From assembly GCF_025370935.1 (NCBI RefSeq), contig NC_133473.1:901772-965771 (forward strand): a stretch of 64,000 nucleotides of DNA. The letters are read 5' to 3'. Positions within the stretch are counted from its first letter, which is position 1, and each line of letters opens with the position of its first letter. Below, one piece after another: positions 45,300-56,567 of the stretch. The notes below the pieces were generated by a model, which saw nothing but the letters and a program-made list of their open reading frames with translations, was not told the origin of the DNA and ran no database searches. The translations under genes were made by a program, and so were the position numbers. The DNA is from Choristoneura fumiferana (lineage: Eukaryota; Arthropoda; Insecta; Lepidoptera; Tortricidae).

Positions 45300-45595
45300 A
45301 CTAAAATAATTTCCTTGCTCACCCGCGGCCTTACGATAGCTAAGCTTATGCAAAATATGCGTGTTCAAGCAGTTCCTCCACCTCCACACTGTAAGAACAC
45401 ACACAAATCACACAAACCCATCTATCACCACCACCACACTACACTGACGCGTTTCGAACTCAACCAGAACTCATCTTCAGAGTGACACAACCGTACACCA
45501 TGCTACCAGTTGTTAGACTCAACAAGTTGAAGTTGTTGTTGTTGATTGATATGGACCTCCGCAAAGTAACGCCTGATTCAATAAATTATAGTTAT
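45300..45595 (-). mobile_element. Possible Penelope-like element fragment with hammerhead-like motif
   Basis: Minus strand from 45485 to 45441 reads CACT, CTGAAGA, a stem GAGTTC-TGGTT-GAGTTC, GAAAC, GCGTC, AGTG. This is the order of a hammerhead ribozyme (CUGANGA, stem II, GAAA, NUH). Penelope-like elements are known to carry such motifs. Homologous sequence lies at 49430-49795. One extra U sits before stem II, so activity is uncertain. Confidence 0.55.
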
Positions 45596-45832
45596 GTTAT
45601 GTTTCTGACAGATCACAATCAAATTACAGTTTTTGATCGCGAGTGTCAGTAACGTTACGCAATAAACCCTCATAGACCTACCCTTATCATCTCGTGCACC
45701 TATCACTCAGGCTCCGATTCGGTTCTGTTTTCGGTTCCGATACCGTTTCCGGTTCCGATGAACTAAATTGAAAACATCTGGTCCCGCTTTCGGTTCCGAT
45801 AAAACCACATCCGTTACATCCCTGCTCAGCAG

Positions 45833-46241
45833 ATGCATTAGAATATTATGGCTCTCGTTCCCGCCGGCCGGGTCATGCTACGGCACCGCAGGGCAAGAGT
45901 GAATAAGACGAGGGTATACGACAGATGATAAGACGTATAGACTTATCTATTACTATATTTATGTGTAGCTGTTGTATATAATTAGCCGATCAAGAAATTA
46001 ACACTTTAAGGTTAAATTTCAGCTGTAGGTTAGGAACTCAAAATGTTATAGATTATTCTCCAGAATACAATACTGATATAGCCAAGTAAATTAGCTCGTT
46101 GAAGTGGCAATGGGCAGTGGCACCGACGACCGCTCTGCTGGACCAGGCCCCTCTTCTGTGGCCAGCCCTCTTCGCTCCGGGTTCTGCTCACTACTCCAGG
46201 GAAGTGTAGGCCAATATAATCAGAACCGACCTTTCATTAAA
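45833..46241. other. Unassigned; short RTE scrap at 46085-46115
   Basis: AAATTAGCTCGTTGAAGTGG matches the RTE C-terminal region. The remainder is not recognised. Confidence 0.4.
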
Positions 46242-46645
46242 GGGTAAGGCCGCGAATTTTGACCAATTTGGACGTTTCAAATTTGGAAGGCTGATAAAAA
46301 AAAACTGATAACACCTAGAGGTTTAATTTTTTTTTTATTATATGACACGATATAAACTCTCAAGGTCGCAAATGAGATAATTGATTTAAACCCTTTTAAA
46401 AAATAATAAAATATATTACCGTCAAAAACGTAACGAAAATTGACTATTTTTTTTGACCACGAGTACTTAATACCTTATTATTTTCATGCTATTTAACTTC
46501 TCATGATCATGATTTTGTTTAAACGAAATTTTATGATATAACGATAGTCCTACCGATTGCGGAATCATGATAATCAAATAATTTTCATGTTTTATATTTA
46601 TTTCTTTTCACGTGCCAAAAACCACGTTTTCGTTACGAATACTTA

Positions 46646-47257
46646 GGGCCTGGACACATGTCGCCGGTACGGTGCCGTCTACGGTGTCACGGCGCGGCGC
46701 CGTCAAACGGCGTCGTGCCGAAACACGGTGCCGCGTACGGTGCCGTACACGGCGCCGCGAACGGCGTCGTACCACGGCGCGGTGCCGTGTACGACGCCGT
46801 GCACGGTGCATCGCTTGGTAGTTTAACTAGTTTACGTTTTGCTGCTGAACGCATAACACGCAAGTAAATAGTGGAGTATGGATTCACCCAATATCTTCGT
46901 TTCTGTTTTTTCTTCATTCGTCGTCTTAGCAGTAGGAGCAGGAGAATACGTTTTTCTTGGTCCATGTCAAGGCAAAAACTGTATACTTGTATATATTTAA
47001 AACGACAATTGTTTTGTATATTTGAACCGATGGTTGTACTTGCGTGTTATGCGTTCAGCAGCAAAACGAAAACTAGTTAAACTACCAAGCGATGCACCGT
47101 GCACGGCGTCGTACACGGCACCGCGCCGTGGTACGACGCCGTTCGCGGCGCCGTGTACGGCACCGTACGCGGCACCGTGTTTCGGCACGACGCCGTTTGA
47201 CGGCGCCGCGCCGTGACACCGTAGACGGCACCGTACCGGCGACATGTGTCCAGGCCC
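46646..47257. mobile_element. 612-bp foldback element with 221-bp GC-rich arms
   Basis: 46646-46866 and 47037-47257 are inverted copies with one mismatch that I could find. The arms start GGGCCTGGACACATGTCGCC and are made of ACGGTGCCGT/ACGGCGTCGT-like words. A 170-bp A/T-rich spacer separates them. Flanks TTA and ATA differ by one base, close to a PIF/Harbinger target. Short frames in the arms are by-products of the repeat. Confidence 0.92.
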
Positions 47258-48077
47258 ATAGGTGACGCTTTTTTAAGCTACCTTTAACGCCAATTTCGGT
47301 AGAAATTAGTTTTTGTACACTGGCAACTAATACTCTAATAGGGCAACATCGATGAGATAATAAATCTCATCAGTTTGTTGACAAACAGCCATCAAAAGTG
47401 ACGCGGAGGTTTTTTTTCGAAAAAACGTCGAAAGTGCTTGTTCGATTTTAAGGGTAAGTAGTGATTATTTTTAACTGGTTGTTTTTTCATACGATAGGGT
47501 AATCTTTTCCATGTAAGTGGCATGTGTTATTATGTTCAAAATGTCGTTATTCACCATGATAAACGATTTTTTGTATAAAATACGTTACACTTTCGTTACG
47601 ATTACGTTACATTTTTACAAAATGCTACGTATTTTGTACATAACGTAACGAAAAAATGTGGTAAAGGGAAGTTCACACAGAAAAATTCTAACTTACTTAC
47701 ACCAGTTTATTATTAGGTTTCCAATGACTGCACGCACAGTAAGTTAGTTAGATGGATATTTTGAAGTTAAATAAATTTTAATCTGTAGGTGCTGGGATCG
47801 GCACAAGAGAATTGTGGCGAGTTCTGTGTTCACGTCCTGCTACATGCATAGCGTATTTAAAGTGAGAGACAAACGGAGTGATTCACTTACCTACTTAGTT
47901 CATTTGTTACCTAAACTTAATAATCATAATAATTTATTTCCAAAAACATCTTTTTACATTGTCCACTTAACTAAGATACTACTTCCTAAATTGGTAAAAC
48001 CTGTGATTTAGGGTTTTGGCCATTTCTTTGAGGTATTTAATAGCTTGTACAGTCGAAGTCACAAGCATGCTCACAAC

Positions 48078-48335
48078 TAGGTGGTAGGACCTTGTGCAAG
48101 GTCCGCCCGGATTGCTACCACCATCTTCCTCGCTAATCCTGCCGTGAAGCAGCAATGCTTGCACTGTTGTGTTTCGGCGTGGTGAGTAAGACAGCCGGTG
48201 AAATTACTGGCACGAGGTATCCCATCATAGGCCTCTAGGTTGGCAACGCGTCTGCAATACCCCTGGTGTTGCAGATTTTTATGGGCGGTGGTGATCTCTT
48301 ACTCATTTGATCGTTTGCCATCCAGTCGAATAAAA
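48078..48335 (-). repeat. Interspersed repeat E, nested in the 46242 element
   Basis: Minus-strand copy with GGCAAACGATCAAATG at one end and the ACCTTGTGCAAGGTCC region at the other. Confidence 0.78.
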
Positions 48336-48711
48336 AAACCACATCCAAATTCGTTATGCTTATAAATGTGCACCTTATTGTCAGTGTTAGAGAGGCATGT
48401 AAAGATACACTTTTGGAAAGATGTTCGTCAACTAGAGGGTACTTCTACTTCCACATTCTCATGTTTAGCTCTATAGATCTCATGTAGGACAGATTTAAGA
48501 TCAGTATCGTCAGAAAGTTCTAGTAAAAATAAAAACTTCACTTTATTATATGAGATGTATTTTTTTTTCATACATACGTTATCTAATGGGAATTTTTACC
48601 AGTTTGATCTAGGCTTTATAAAAATTTGCGTTACGTTTTATGGTAACGTCACGTATTTTTTTTATGTTATTTCTATGTCACATTGGTCAAAATTCGCGGC
48701 CTTACCCTAAA

Positions 48712-49429
48712 ACTCTTGAACTCATTACCTAAGGTCTCTATAATACTAGTTAATTTGTCAACCTAGGCCTGTTATTTTTATTTGTATATAACATATACAA
48801 AATCTACATATTTGGGTTCGTCTTTGACGTCTCTTAAAACTGGTCGAGGGTTTTAATTTGAAAGTAATTAACACAAAAGTTAGGGCCAGTAAACCAGTTT
48901 TTTGGCCTAAAATTGTTTAACTTTGATGCCAAAAATCTCAAAGACAATGAACTTTGAAGTAAATATGGGATAATATATTGCTTAAAGCCGTTGCAGTGCA
49001 ACGAGGCAACGCCGCTAGCGTCTTAGGCACAATGCCCCGCGCTGCGCTGCCTTTGGAAGAGGAAGCCCGTTTTAGTTAATTTTATGTGTTTTTTATTTTT
49101 ATTTTTATGTAAAAATTCATTGTTTAAATAAATAAAAAGGTCCCATTTGTAAGCCGTTGTTGTTAATATATTAAGCTACAAAAAACATTAGAAAACTAAG
49201 GAATTCAGATCGAAGGTCATGGGGCATGGGATCCCCTTAAATCCTCCGGTTTGCAACTCTCGCAATGTCGTCTGTCCTCATAGTAAGAAATACGACAAAC
49301 GGACATACACTTACCGCCAATTGCCTGTAGGTTTCTAAGATAAATAATGTGAGTAGACAAGCGGCCTAAAGCTGTTCTTAATGAAGCACATAGAATGGTC
49401 TTTAAATGCACTAGAAGAATTTCTTTGCT
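48712..49429. other. No recognisable gene
   Basis: Unassigned. The minus frame at 49217-49453 (CRISYYEDRRHCESCKPED) may belong to the adjacent possible Penelope-like fragment. Confidence 0.35.
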
Positions 49430-49795
49430 CATCCGCGACCTTATGATAGCCAAAGTTTATGCAAGATATGCGTGTTCATGCAGTTCCTCCACCTCCACAC
49501 TGTAAGAACACACACAAATCATACAAACCCATCTATCACCACCACCAAATTACACTGACGCGTTTCGAACTCAACCAGAGCTCATCTTCAGACTAGACAG
49601 TGAGTGGTTGAGTTCGAAACGCGTCAGTGTAGTGTGGTGGTGGTGATCGATGGGTTTGTGTGATTTGTGTGTGTTCTTACAGTGTGGAGGTGGAGGAACT
49701 GCATGAACACGCATATCTTGCATAAGTGAGCAAAGAAATTCTTCTAGTTCATTGATATGGACCTCCGCAAAGTAACGCCTGATTCAATCAATTGT
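49430..49795. mobile_element. Head-to-head pair of possible Penelope-like fragments
   Basis: 49430-49595 (minus) and 49600-49795 (plus) carry the same CAGTTCCTCCACCTCCACAC...GAAACGCGTCAGTG sequence inverted, meeting near 49597. The minus copy keeps the CTGAAGATGAG block. The plus copy has lost it. Confidence 0.6.
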
Positions 49796-49811
49796 CTTTA
49801 AATGCGTTCAT

Positions 49812-49872
49812 GTACAGTCAAGGGCAAAGATATCGACTTTGGCCGTGTCGATATCTTTGCCCTTGACTGTAC
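49812..49872. repeat. Perfect 26-bp hairpin with 9-base loop
   Basis: Arms 49812-49837 and 49847-49872 (GTACAGTCAAGGGCAAAGAT...) are exact inverses. Similar TACAGTCAAG words recur at 51485-51640. Confidence 0.9.
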
Positions 49873-50339
49873 GGGTAATAACTACTATCTCAATGGGTAT
49901 AAGAAGACCGTTGCTTTAGATCTTGAAGTAGAACAACGCTTTTCCAGCTACTTGCATTGCGGTCACGATCACATAGCAAACTTGAGCTGATGCATTCTTG
50001 TTATTTATCGCCGTACAAGCACTGGATGAGAGCGGCACTCAAATGCCGTAAATAAAGGATTGTACCTCAAGTGTGAGCCGACAAACTGAGTTTTATGCGA
50101 GTCTTTATAGCTATAACAACCATAGGAAATCGCTTGCATTTTTCTGGAAATAGAATGAGAGCTATAAGAGCTTGGGATATTTGACGCCGGGCTATCTAGA
50201 ACATAGTTGTGAATTAATGTTTGTTTTTTTTCCATTTAAAAGTAAACTTACTTAGCCGCAACGCTAGTCAACATACCTACTTACAAAAGTATACTTAACT
50301 GAATTTGGACTTGCTATAGAGCAGCCCCCAATATATCAT
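49873..50339. other. No recognisable gene
   Basis: Unassigned. Confidence 0.4.
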
Positions 50340-50922
50340 TAGGGTTCCGGAGCCAAAATGGCAAAAACGGAACCCTTATAGTTTTGCCATGTCTGTCTGT
50401 CTGTCTGTCGGTCCATCCGTGGCTTTGCTCAAGGACTATCAATGCTAGAAAGATGTAATTTTGCACGGATATGTATGTAAACTATGCCGACAAAATAGTA
50501 CAATTAAAAATTAAAAAAAAAAATGCTTCAGGCTCATCCAAACCTATAGTGTGTGGTATCGTTGGATTGTTCTTTTACAACCATTAGTGGTTTGCTAAGA
50601 CGATTTTTCGATTCAGTGATTTGTTTGCGAAATATTCAACTTGAAAGTGCAAATTTTCATTAAAATCGAGGTTCCCCCTCTCTAAAATCTAAACCGGTGG
50701 GTGGAAATTTTTTAAAAAACTCAGAATGCCGTAAGTATATCAAACTTTCAAGGAAAACTATAACGGCTAATTTGCTTGAGAATTATTAGTAGTTTAAGAG
50801 TAAATAGCAGTCTAAGGTATAAAATATACCTAAACTTGGAAGATTCCGTATAAAATACGAAATCCTTCGAAAAATACGGAACCATATTTTGCGCGTGTCT
50901 GACACCCTCTTGGCCGGTTTTT
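50340..50922 (+). repeat. GTTCCG...TTGGCC family repeat, long copy
   Basis: AGGGTTCCGGAGCCAAAATG at the left, CACCCTCTTGGCCGGTTTTT at the right. Very close to 18977 and 30293. Confidence 0.78.
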
Positions 50923-50947
50923 TTAACACTGGTTGGAAAGGCTTGTG

Positions 50948-51004
50948 TTCATCATCATCATTATCAGCCGGAGGACGTCCAATGTTGGACATAGGCCTCT
51001 CCCA
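50948..51004 (-). mobile_element. RTE-type LINE tail, very short
   Basis: CATCATCATTATCAGCCGG then CGTCCAATGTTGGACATAGG. Confidence 0.65.
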
Positions 51005-52677
51005 GACATAATGAATGCCCGCATTTTAAAAAACAAAATCTTGTATTACTACTTACTCGAGTTTTTTTTTATCAAACACAGTATCATCATGTTATTAGAA
51101 AAAAAAAACCAATAAAACTAAATTTAAAGTTAACTGATATTTAAATCACCAACACAGAGACATAACTTAAGGTATACTTAAAGGGCAGTCCCGCTAAAGC
51201 TTTCCCACATACGGCACCGGTAATGGTAAAGAATGGCGTCCAGACTCTTCAGATAAATTGTGGTTAAGTTAACCAGGAGATAGGGGGAATTAGCTTTGGA
51301 ACGCGGGTTGGGTAATTAGGTTATGAGAAAAAAAAGCTATGTAATTTTACGTTCGAAGTTTAGTTAGAAAAAATATTGAAATAACCTGGGAAAAAGCGAG
51401 TCAGCTTAGGTTTATCTAGGTTTTACTATACTGCGCGGCAAAAAAAATTGGCCTTCATATGTATGCAATAATAGGTAATTTTGTATGTAAAATGGGCCAA
51501 ATTTTGTGCCGTTGACTGTATATTTGTTAGTCTAAAAATTTGCCAAGTTAATAATAAAATATCGAGTTTCTTGCGGCGCATTCTTCTTGGCAATGATGGT
51601 CTTTTCGTAAGCGCCGCTTGTACAGTCAAGTTCATAAACAAGTGAGCAAAAATTTGATTTTATGTCTTACTATATTAGTACAAAACATATTAGGGATTTA
51701 GAGTATTAGGACATGTGATATTATGGCTTATGATTATAAGGACATAAGATCTTTATGGCAAAAGTGTTATGGCATTTGAGTTTAGGACAAACGATATTAT
51801 GGATTACGAAGGAGACCTGATTTAACAACATAACATGCAATAAATTACTTGATTTTTGATCACGAATTTTTGAGCAGGTCACGATTTACTAAAGTTTTAG
51901 ATTTGTTTTTCCTTTTTTTTATTTAGTGCTCTTTATCTTGCAAAGGTGTTATAAAGTTGAGATTTATTTTAAATAGAAAAGTTAAAAAAGGTTTGGAAGA
52001 AAGGGCTCGAATGAGCGAATAACTTATGCCAACATGGTAATATTGACATTGCTGATCCATTTATTCAGTACGGTTAGACGTCTGCGTATTTTTCTACAGG
52101 ATTATTCGGAAGACGTGAGTAGAACCAACCCTACGCCCTCAGTAATTTGATAATGGGTCGTTCACAGTCATGCTTAAGTAAAACTCCCATACCTCTAATT
52201 GCAGAGTGACCATTTGCTTAATAATATAATTTCAAATTAAAAAGAAAATACGCCTTAGATTAATTAATGTCTTCTTGACAATAAATCTGAATTTTTCATT
52301 TGTAATATTTTTTGGAATTTAATTATAAAACGTATGCAACTTCCCAAAAACGACTTTATGGTTTTAGCTAGTCTGTAAGTTCCCTGTGTTTCTAGTAGCC
52401 TTTGGCTTATCGACGTTAGTGGGAAAATCACATAATAATATGTTCTTCCTAACATATACTCGTATGATTATTTTACAAACATAAAGCGACGGCAGGGTTA
52501 GGATACCTGGTTTCCTTAACAAAAGATCTCAAAGATTCACGCTTCTTCAAATTATAAATAATAAGTTGTAAATAATGTATGCCAAGTCATGGCATGGTAT
52601 GAATCAAGTTTTTTATCCATTTATCTAACATACTTTTTTTTGTACCTACGGTGCTAACGCCTTCTAGATTAAATATC
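51005..52677. other. No recognisable gene
   Basis: AT-rich. 51550-51630 resembles the TTGCGGCGCATTCTTCTTGG LINE tail (fuller at 60795). 51660-51830 is a cryptic repeat of ATTATGG/AGGACA words. Confidence 0.4.
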
Positions 52678-52986
52678 GTCGTCATCGTCCCAGCCTATAG
52701 CGTCCCACTGCTGGGCACAGGCCTCCTCTCAGAACAAGAGGGCTTGGGCCGTAGTTTCCACGCGGGCCCAGTGCGGATTGGGAACTTCACACGCACCATT
52801 GAATTGCTTCGCAGGTTTGTGCAGGTTTCCTCACGATGTTTTCCTTCACCGCAAAGCTCGTGGTAAATTTCAAATGTTATTCCGCACATGAATTTCGAAA
52901 AACTCAGAGGTGCGAGCCGGGGTTTGAACCTACGACCCTCTGCTTGAGAGGCGATAGGTCAAACCACTAGGCCACCGCGGCTTTTT
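52678..52986 (-). mobile_element. SINE A, nearly full length
   Basis: Minus strand from GCCGCGGTGGCCTAGTGG through the head and body to CAGTGGGACGCTATAGGC and a decayed (GAY)n tail. Confidence 0.88.
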
Positions 52987-54755
52987 ATACGCTGTATGAA
53001 ACTTCATCTAGTAGCAAGATGCAATTTAGGTTGCCGGTATTACATATATCGTTGCATACGGCCCGCTGTGAGTCTATTCTGAAACCTTGGAAACACGAGC
53101 CAGTCTAATCCCCCAAGGGAAGCCACCGAACCCGACCTAAGTTCTACAACCATCAGCATAAACTGGCATCGCAACCGAAACCCCACCGTTAAGGTAACTC
53201 ACTCGCTCAGCAAACTAACGTACGGCACAAAATACACCCCAGAGCTCGTGGATAAAATTTTATTGTCAGAATTCATGTTCTCGCGTTTTGTAGGTAGGTA
53301 CCCTTACTTCTATCGGCGTGAAATTTGCTTCCTATGTTTTTTGGGTTCCGTTCTCTCTGTCTATATGTCAGTCTGACAATACCCTTTTTTCTCAAGAACG
53401 CGAAAATAATATTTGAACCAGCTGTAAACAAATCATACTTCTAAATAAGTAAAGATACAGTCATTAATTAAATAAAAAAAATATTTAAAAATCGAAAAAC
53501 CCGGCTGCCTTAAAAACTAAAATAAGAAAATAAGTCTAGTGGTCTAGAACTGTTAAGTAGCTAATTAAAAGTCCAACAGTCGGGACCCCTTACCAAGAAT
53601 TTTTGAGCTGGTTACGATTTGACTGTTTTTTTTTTTCGGACGGACTGTTGCTGTTAGCCTCAGACGGCTTTTACAGCTTACCGGAGAGAGGGCGAGCTGC
53701 CAGATGGGCCGCTCAGCAAGTGGGTGGTTTAAACTTAGTATTTGACTGGGTCCCGACTGTTGAACTTTAAACAATTTGACGTGTACGATTTGGGGGGGGG
53801 GGGGGGGGTCATGTCTTCTGTGCCCCCTGTCTGTGTGATCAGGCGTTACTTTGCGGAGGTCCATATCAATGAAACATAATATGATGACATATGATGGTCG
53901 CCGGTGAGCAAAGAAATTCTTTTAGTTCATTTAGAGTTCTACACCACCAGAATTATTTTCTTCATTTTAGTTTTTAAAGCAGTCGGGTTTTAGATTTTTC
54001 CAATTCAATGTTTTATTTTATACTTTTTTGAGATGTCTGTGAAAATGGTGGATTAAAAGTATTTTAAATATTTAGAATGGGCTAATTATTAGCTTTCATT
54101 TGATATCCATATTGTTACAATACAAAATGTGTTTTTTATTCCTCCGCCATAATTTTTTTCGCAGACGCCATGTTGAAATATTATATACCCTACTATGACA
54201 CTCCGACAGTTATGACGAATCCAATGATACCTTAATGTTAAAATCCGTCCAGCCGTTTAGGCTGCAGCGAGAACCAAAGAAATGGACATACATACATACC
54301 TACATACATACGCTCGAAAAACATAACCTTCCTTCGGCCAGTCAGGTAAAAAAGGTCTTACCACACAAAATTAAATAGCCAGGGCATCAAAAACTAAAGG
54401 GTTCAATAACTTGTCCGAGAAACTTGAAATTGGTATCAAAGTAGCTCTTACAGCCAGGTAACAACTAGGAAAATAAAATGACACAACCCAATGATACACT
54501 GGATATTCTATTCATACATATTTTACACATACAAATTGTACTGAACCCTCAGTGCGCGTCGGACTCCTTCGCACTTGGTTGTTTTTTTTTTGGTCGACAT
54601 GGTAAAAGCTTTGGATTTTCGTGCTGAATAACGTATTAATAAAGCTCTTTGTCGGGATCACTCGGGGCATTTTGTTTGTTTTTTAATTACTTCAGCGAGG
54701 TGTTTATGAGTATAAAAAACCGCCTGAAACGGGTTTGCTGATTTATTTTGATCAT
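52987..54755. other. No gene; G17 run and retroelement scraps
   Basis: A run of 17 G lies at 53792-53808. 53835-53935 matches part of the possible Penelope-like sequence at 49720-49790, inverted. 54220-54350 is a LINE tail with (CATA)n. 54541-54592 is an end of the TTGGCC-family repeat. The remainder is unassigned. Confidence 0.45.
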
Positions 54756-55045
54756 CGTCATCATCATCATCATCATGTCAGCCGAAAGACGTCCACTGCT
54801 GGACATAGGCCTCCCCCAAGGCTCTCCACTCAGACCGGTCTTGTGCTTTCCGCATCCACCGCGATCCCGCGATCTTAACCAAGTCGTCGCTCCATCTTGT
54901 TGGAGGCCTACCGACAGCTCGTCTCCCGGTCCGCGGACGCCATTCGAGAACCTTCTGGCCCCATCGGCCATCCGTCCTGCGAGCAATGTGCCCCGCCCAC
55001 TGCCACTTTAGTTTCGCAATTCTTCGGGCTATGTCGGTAACCTTA
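54756..55045 (-). mobile_element. RTE-type LINE 3' end
   Basis: Minus strand encodes the conserved tail (KLKWQWAGHIARRTDGRWGQ, VLEWRPRTGRRAVGR, PPTRWSDDLVKIAGSRWM, AYVQQWTSFG), stop, (GAT)n. Nearly identical to 7501-7770. Confidence 0.88.
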
Positions 55046-55149
55046 CCGGGTACCGGATTTATTTTGATGGCTTGTTTTATTACGTGGGTTTTATTCTTTC
55101 TTGGTGTGTAACATGTTCCCAACAAAAAACAGTGTTTGCATAAGAGCAT

Positions 55150-55690
55150 TTTTAATCCCCGATATAAAAAAATTAAAAACACCCCGACATCAAAAAACGC
55201 CAGCAAAAATAAAAAAACGCCCGAATAAAACGCCGCCAAAAAAGACAACTAAGAAGTAAAAAATAAATATGCACTACCTAGTATACCTAGCTGTTGCCCG
55301 CGACTTCATCTGCGAAGAATTCGTTTATTACTATCCCGCGGGGACTATGCTATATATATAAGTACCTAGTATTTTTTTTTTATCTAAGCGTCGTCGGTGT
55401 CGGGGGACCGCTAAGGTTAACAGGAAACTAAAGTACATATTATTAAGTTGTATTTTTTAAAGTATTATATGATTTTATGATATTATATTGACGCCAATAT
55501 CTCTTTGTCCTGTCTGTCGCATCGTAGCTCTTAAATTGGATTTTGATGCAGGTTTTTTACGTAAAAGTGAGTTTCTCTGTTAATCTAAGTAATGGTTCAT
55601 TAAAGTCAGTTCACCGTTTTTGAGATAATGAACTTTGAAATGACAATGTCGGGAGTTGTTCAACTTTTCTTAATTGCTTAAGTTATTTAT
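55150..55690. repeat. Composite repeat fragments
   Basis: 55150-55265 is the inverted form of 7945-8045. 55285-55345 is a CCCGCGACTTCATC LINE fragment. 55380-55690 is a decayed CCCCCGAC-family copy. Confidence 0.5.
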
Positions 55691-56197
55691 TCATAATAAA
55701 GACTTACAGTACCAGCTATACACTAATACGTCTGTATTACTAAGTAGTTAAAAAATGAATAAAAAAACGTGTACCTCTCTGTGTGTATGTGTGGCTCTAG
55801 CCGTTGCACATCGCGTTTTTGAAACGCGCCGTCTTTTACGCGTTTTAGAAAACGCGCGTTCATAGCGAGTTTTTCTTCTTACAGAGCAGCGATACAATTT
55901 GCGTACGTATCGTGTTTCTAACGATACAAACGAGCGTAGACAGCGTCTTTAAAATACGCGCTGTGCAAAAGCACTAAAGGTAAGAAAGAGCACATTGTAC
56001 GAGTAAATACTTAGAATGCTCATGGGATTTTCCCGAAGTCCTTGGATTTCCATTCAACTGCTCGATCTACGCGTTAATGCGTACGAAGTTGCCGGAAGAC
56101 AATTTCAATACACAGTATAACATACATAACATACTCGTATGTACATAAGGCTTAAAGCGGAAAGGGTGTTAAAAGTGACCTAAAATAAAAATATTTA
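55691..56197. other. Repeat fragment 55800-55980, remainder unassigned
   Basis: CGCGTTTTTGAAACGCGCCG and neighbours resemble 33507-33612. Confidence 0.4.
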
Positions 56198-56317
56198 GGG
56201 GCTGTTTCACCATCCATTGATTAGTGTTAACTAGGTGTGATGCCGTCTCTATTTGTTTTGTTCGAATAGACGGAGACGGCATCACATTTAACCGTCGGTT
56301 AACGGTGAAACAGCCCC
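56198..56317. mobile_element. Palindromic MITE, 120 bp, TTA target
   Basis: GGGGCTGTTTCACCAT inverted as TGGTGAAACAGCCCC-like right end, with inner GATGCCGTCTC/GAGACGGCATC arms. TTA at 56195-56197 and 56318-56320. Confidence 0.85.
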
Positions 56318-56320
56318 TTA

Positions 56321-56461
56321 GGGCCTGTTTCACCACTTGTCGACTAACTTTAAGTGTCAGATAAAAGTAATGCTGTCTTTGTTTATTCGGACAAAACAAA
56401 CAGAGACGGCATCACTGATATCCGTCACTTAAAGTTAGTCGACAAGTGGTGAAACAGACCC
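56321..56461. mobile_element. Palindromic MITE, 141 bp, TTA target, abutting the previous one
   Basis: GGGCCTGTTTCACCACTTGT inverted at the right. TTA at 56318-56320 is shared with the left neighbour and repeated at 56462-56464. Confidence 0.87.
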
Positions 56462-56567
56462 TTAGTCTATTACAATATTTGGAAACCGTAGTATTACTGC
56501 ATGACTTACCGCCAGAAAAAAAAACATTAAATTTTTCATTGATATGCAAACTATTCTTAAAACTTTT

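Larger units (their letters stand above)
44880..45824. mobile_element. Non-autonomous hAT-type element with nested insertions
   Basis: CAGGGATGTTACGGA at the left and CCGTTACATCCCTG at the right are inverted. The 8-bp CTCAGCAG is duplicated (44872-44879, 45825-45832). An 8-bp target and CAGGG ends are the hAT hallmark. Both subterminal zones reiterate CGGTTCCGAT words. Repeat E and a possible Penelope-like fragment have inserted inside. No transposase. Confidence 0.85.
46242..48707. mobile_element. 2.47-kb non-autonomous terminal-inverted-repeat element
   Basis: About 26 bp, GGGTAAGGCCGCGAATTTTG onward, is inverted at the right end. TAAA flanks both sides (46238-46241, 48708-48711). The interior repeats TTCGTTACGTT-like words (46430, 46625, 47580-47660, 48630). 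No transposase. A 612-bp foldback element and a repeat E copy are nested inside. Confidence 0.8.

Noticed and set aside
46608..47259. Several long frames rich in Arg, Ala, Pro and Thr on both strands
   Set aside because: They are by-products of the GC-rich reiterated arms of the foldback element. The same frames appear mirrored in the opposite arm.
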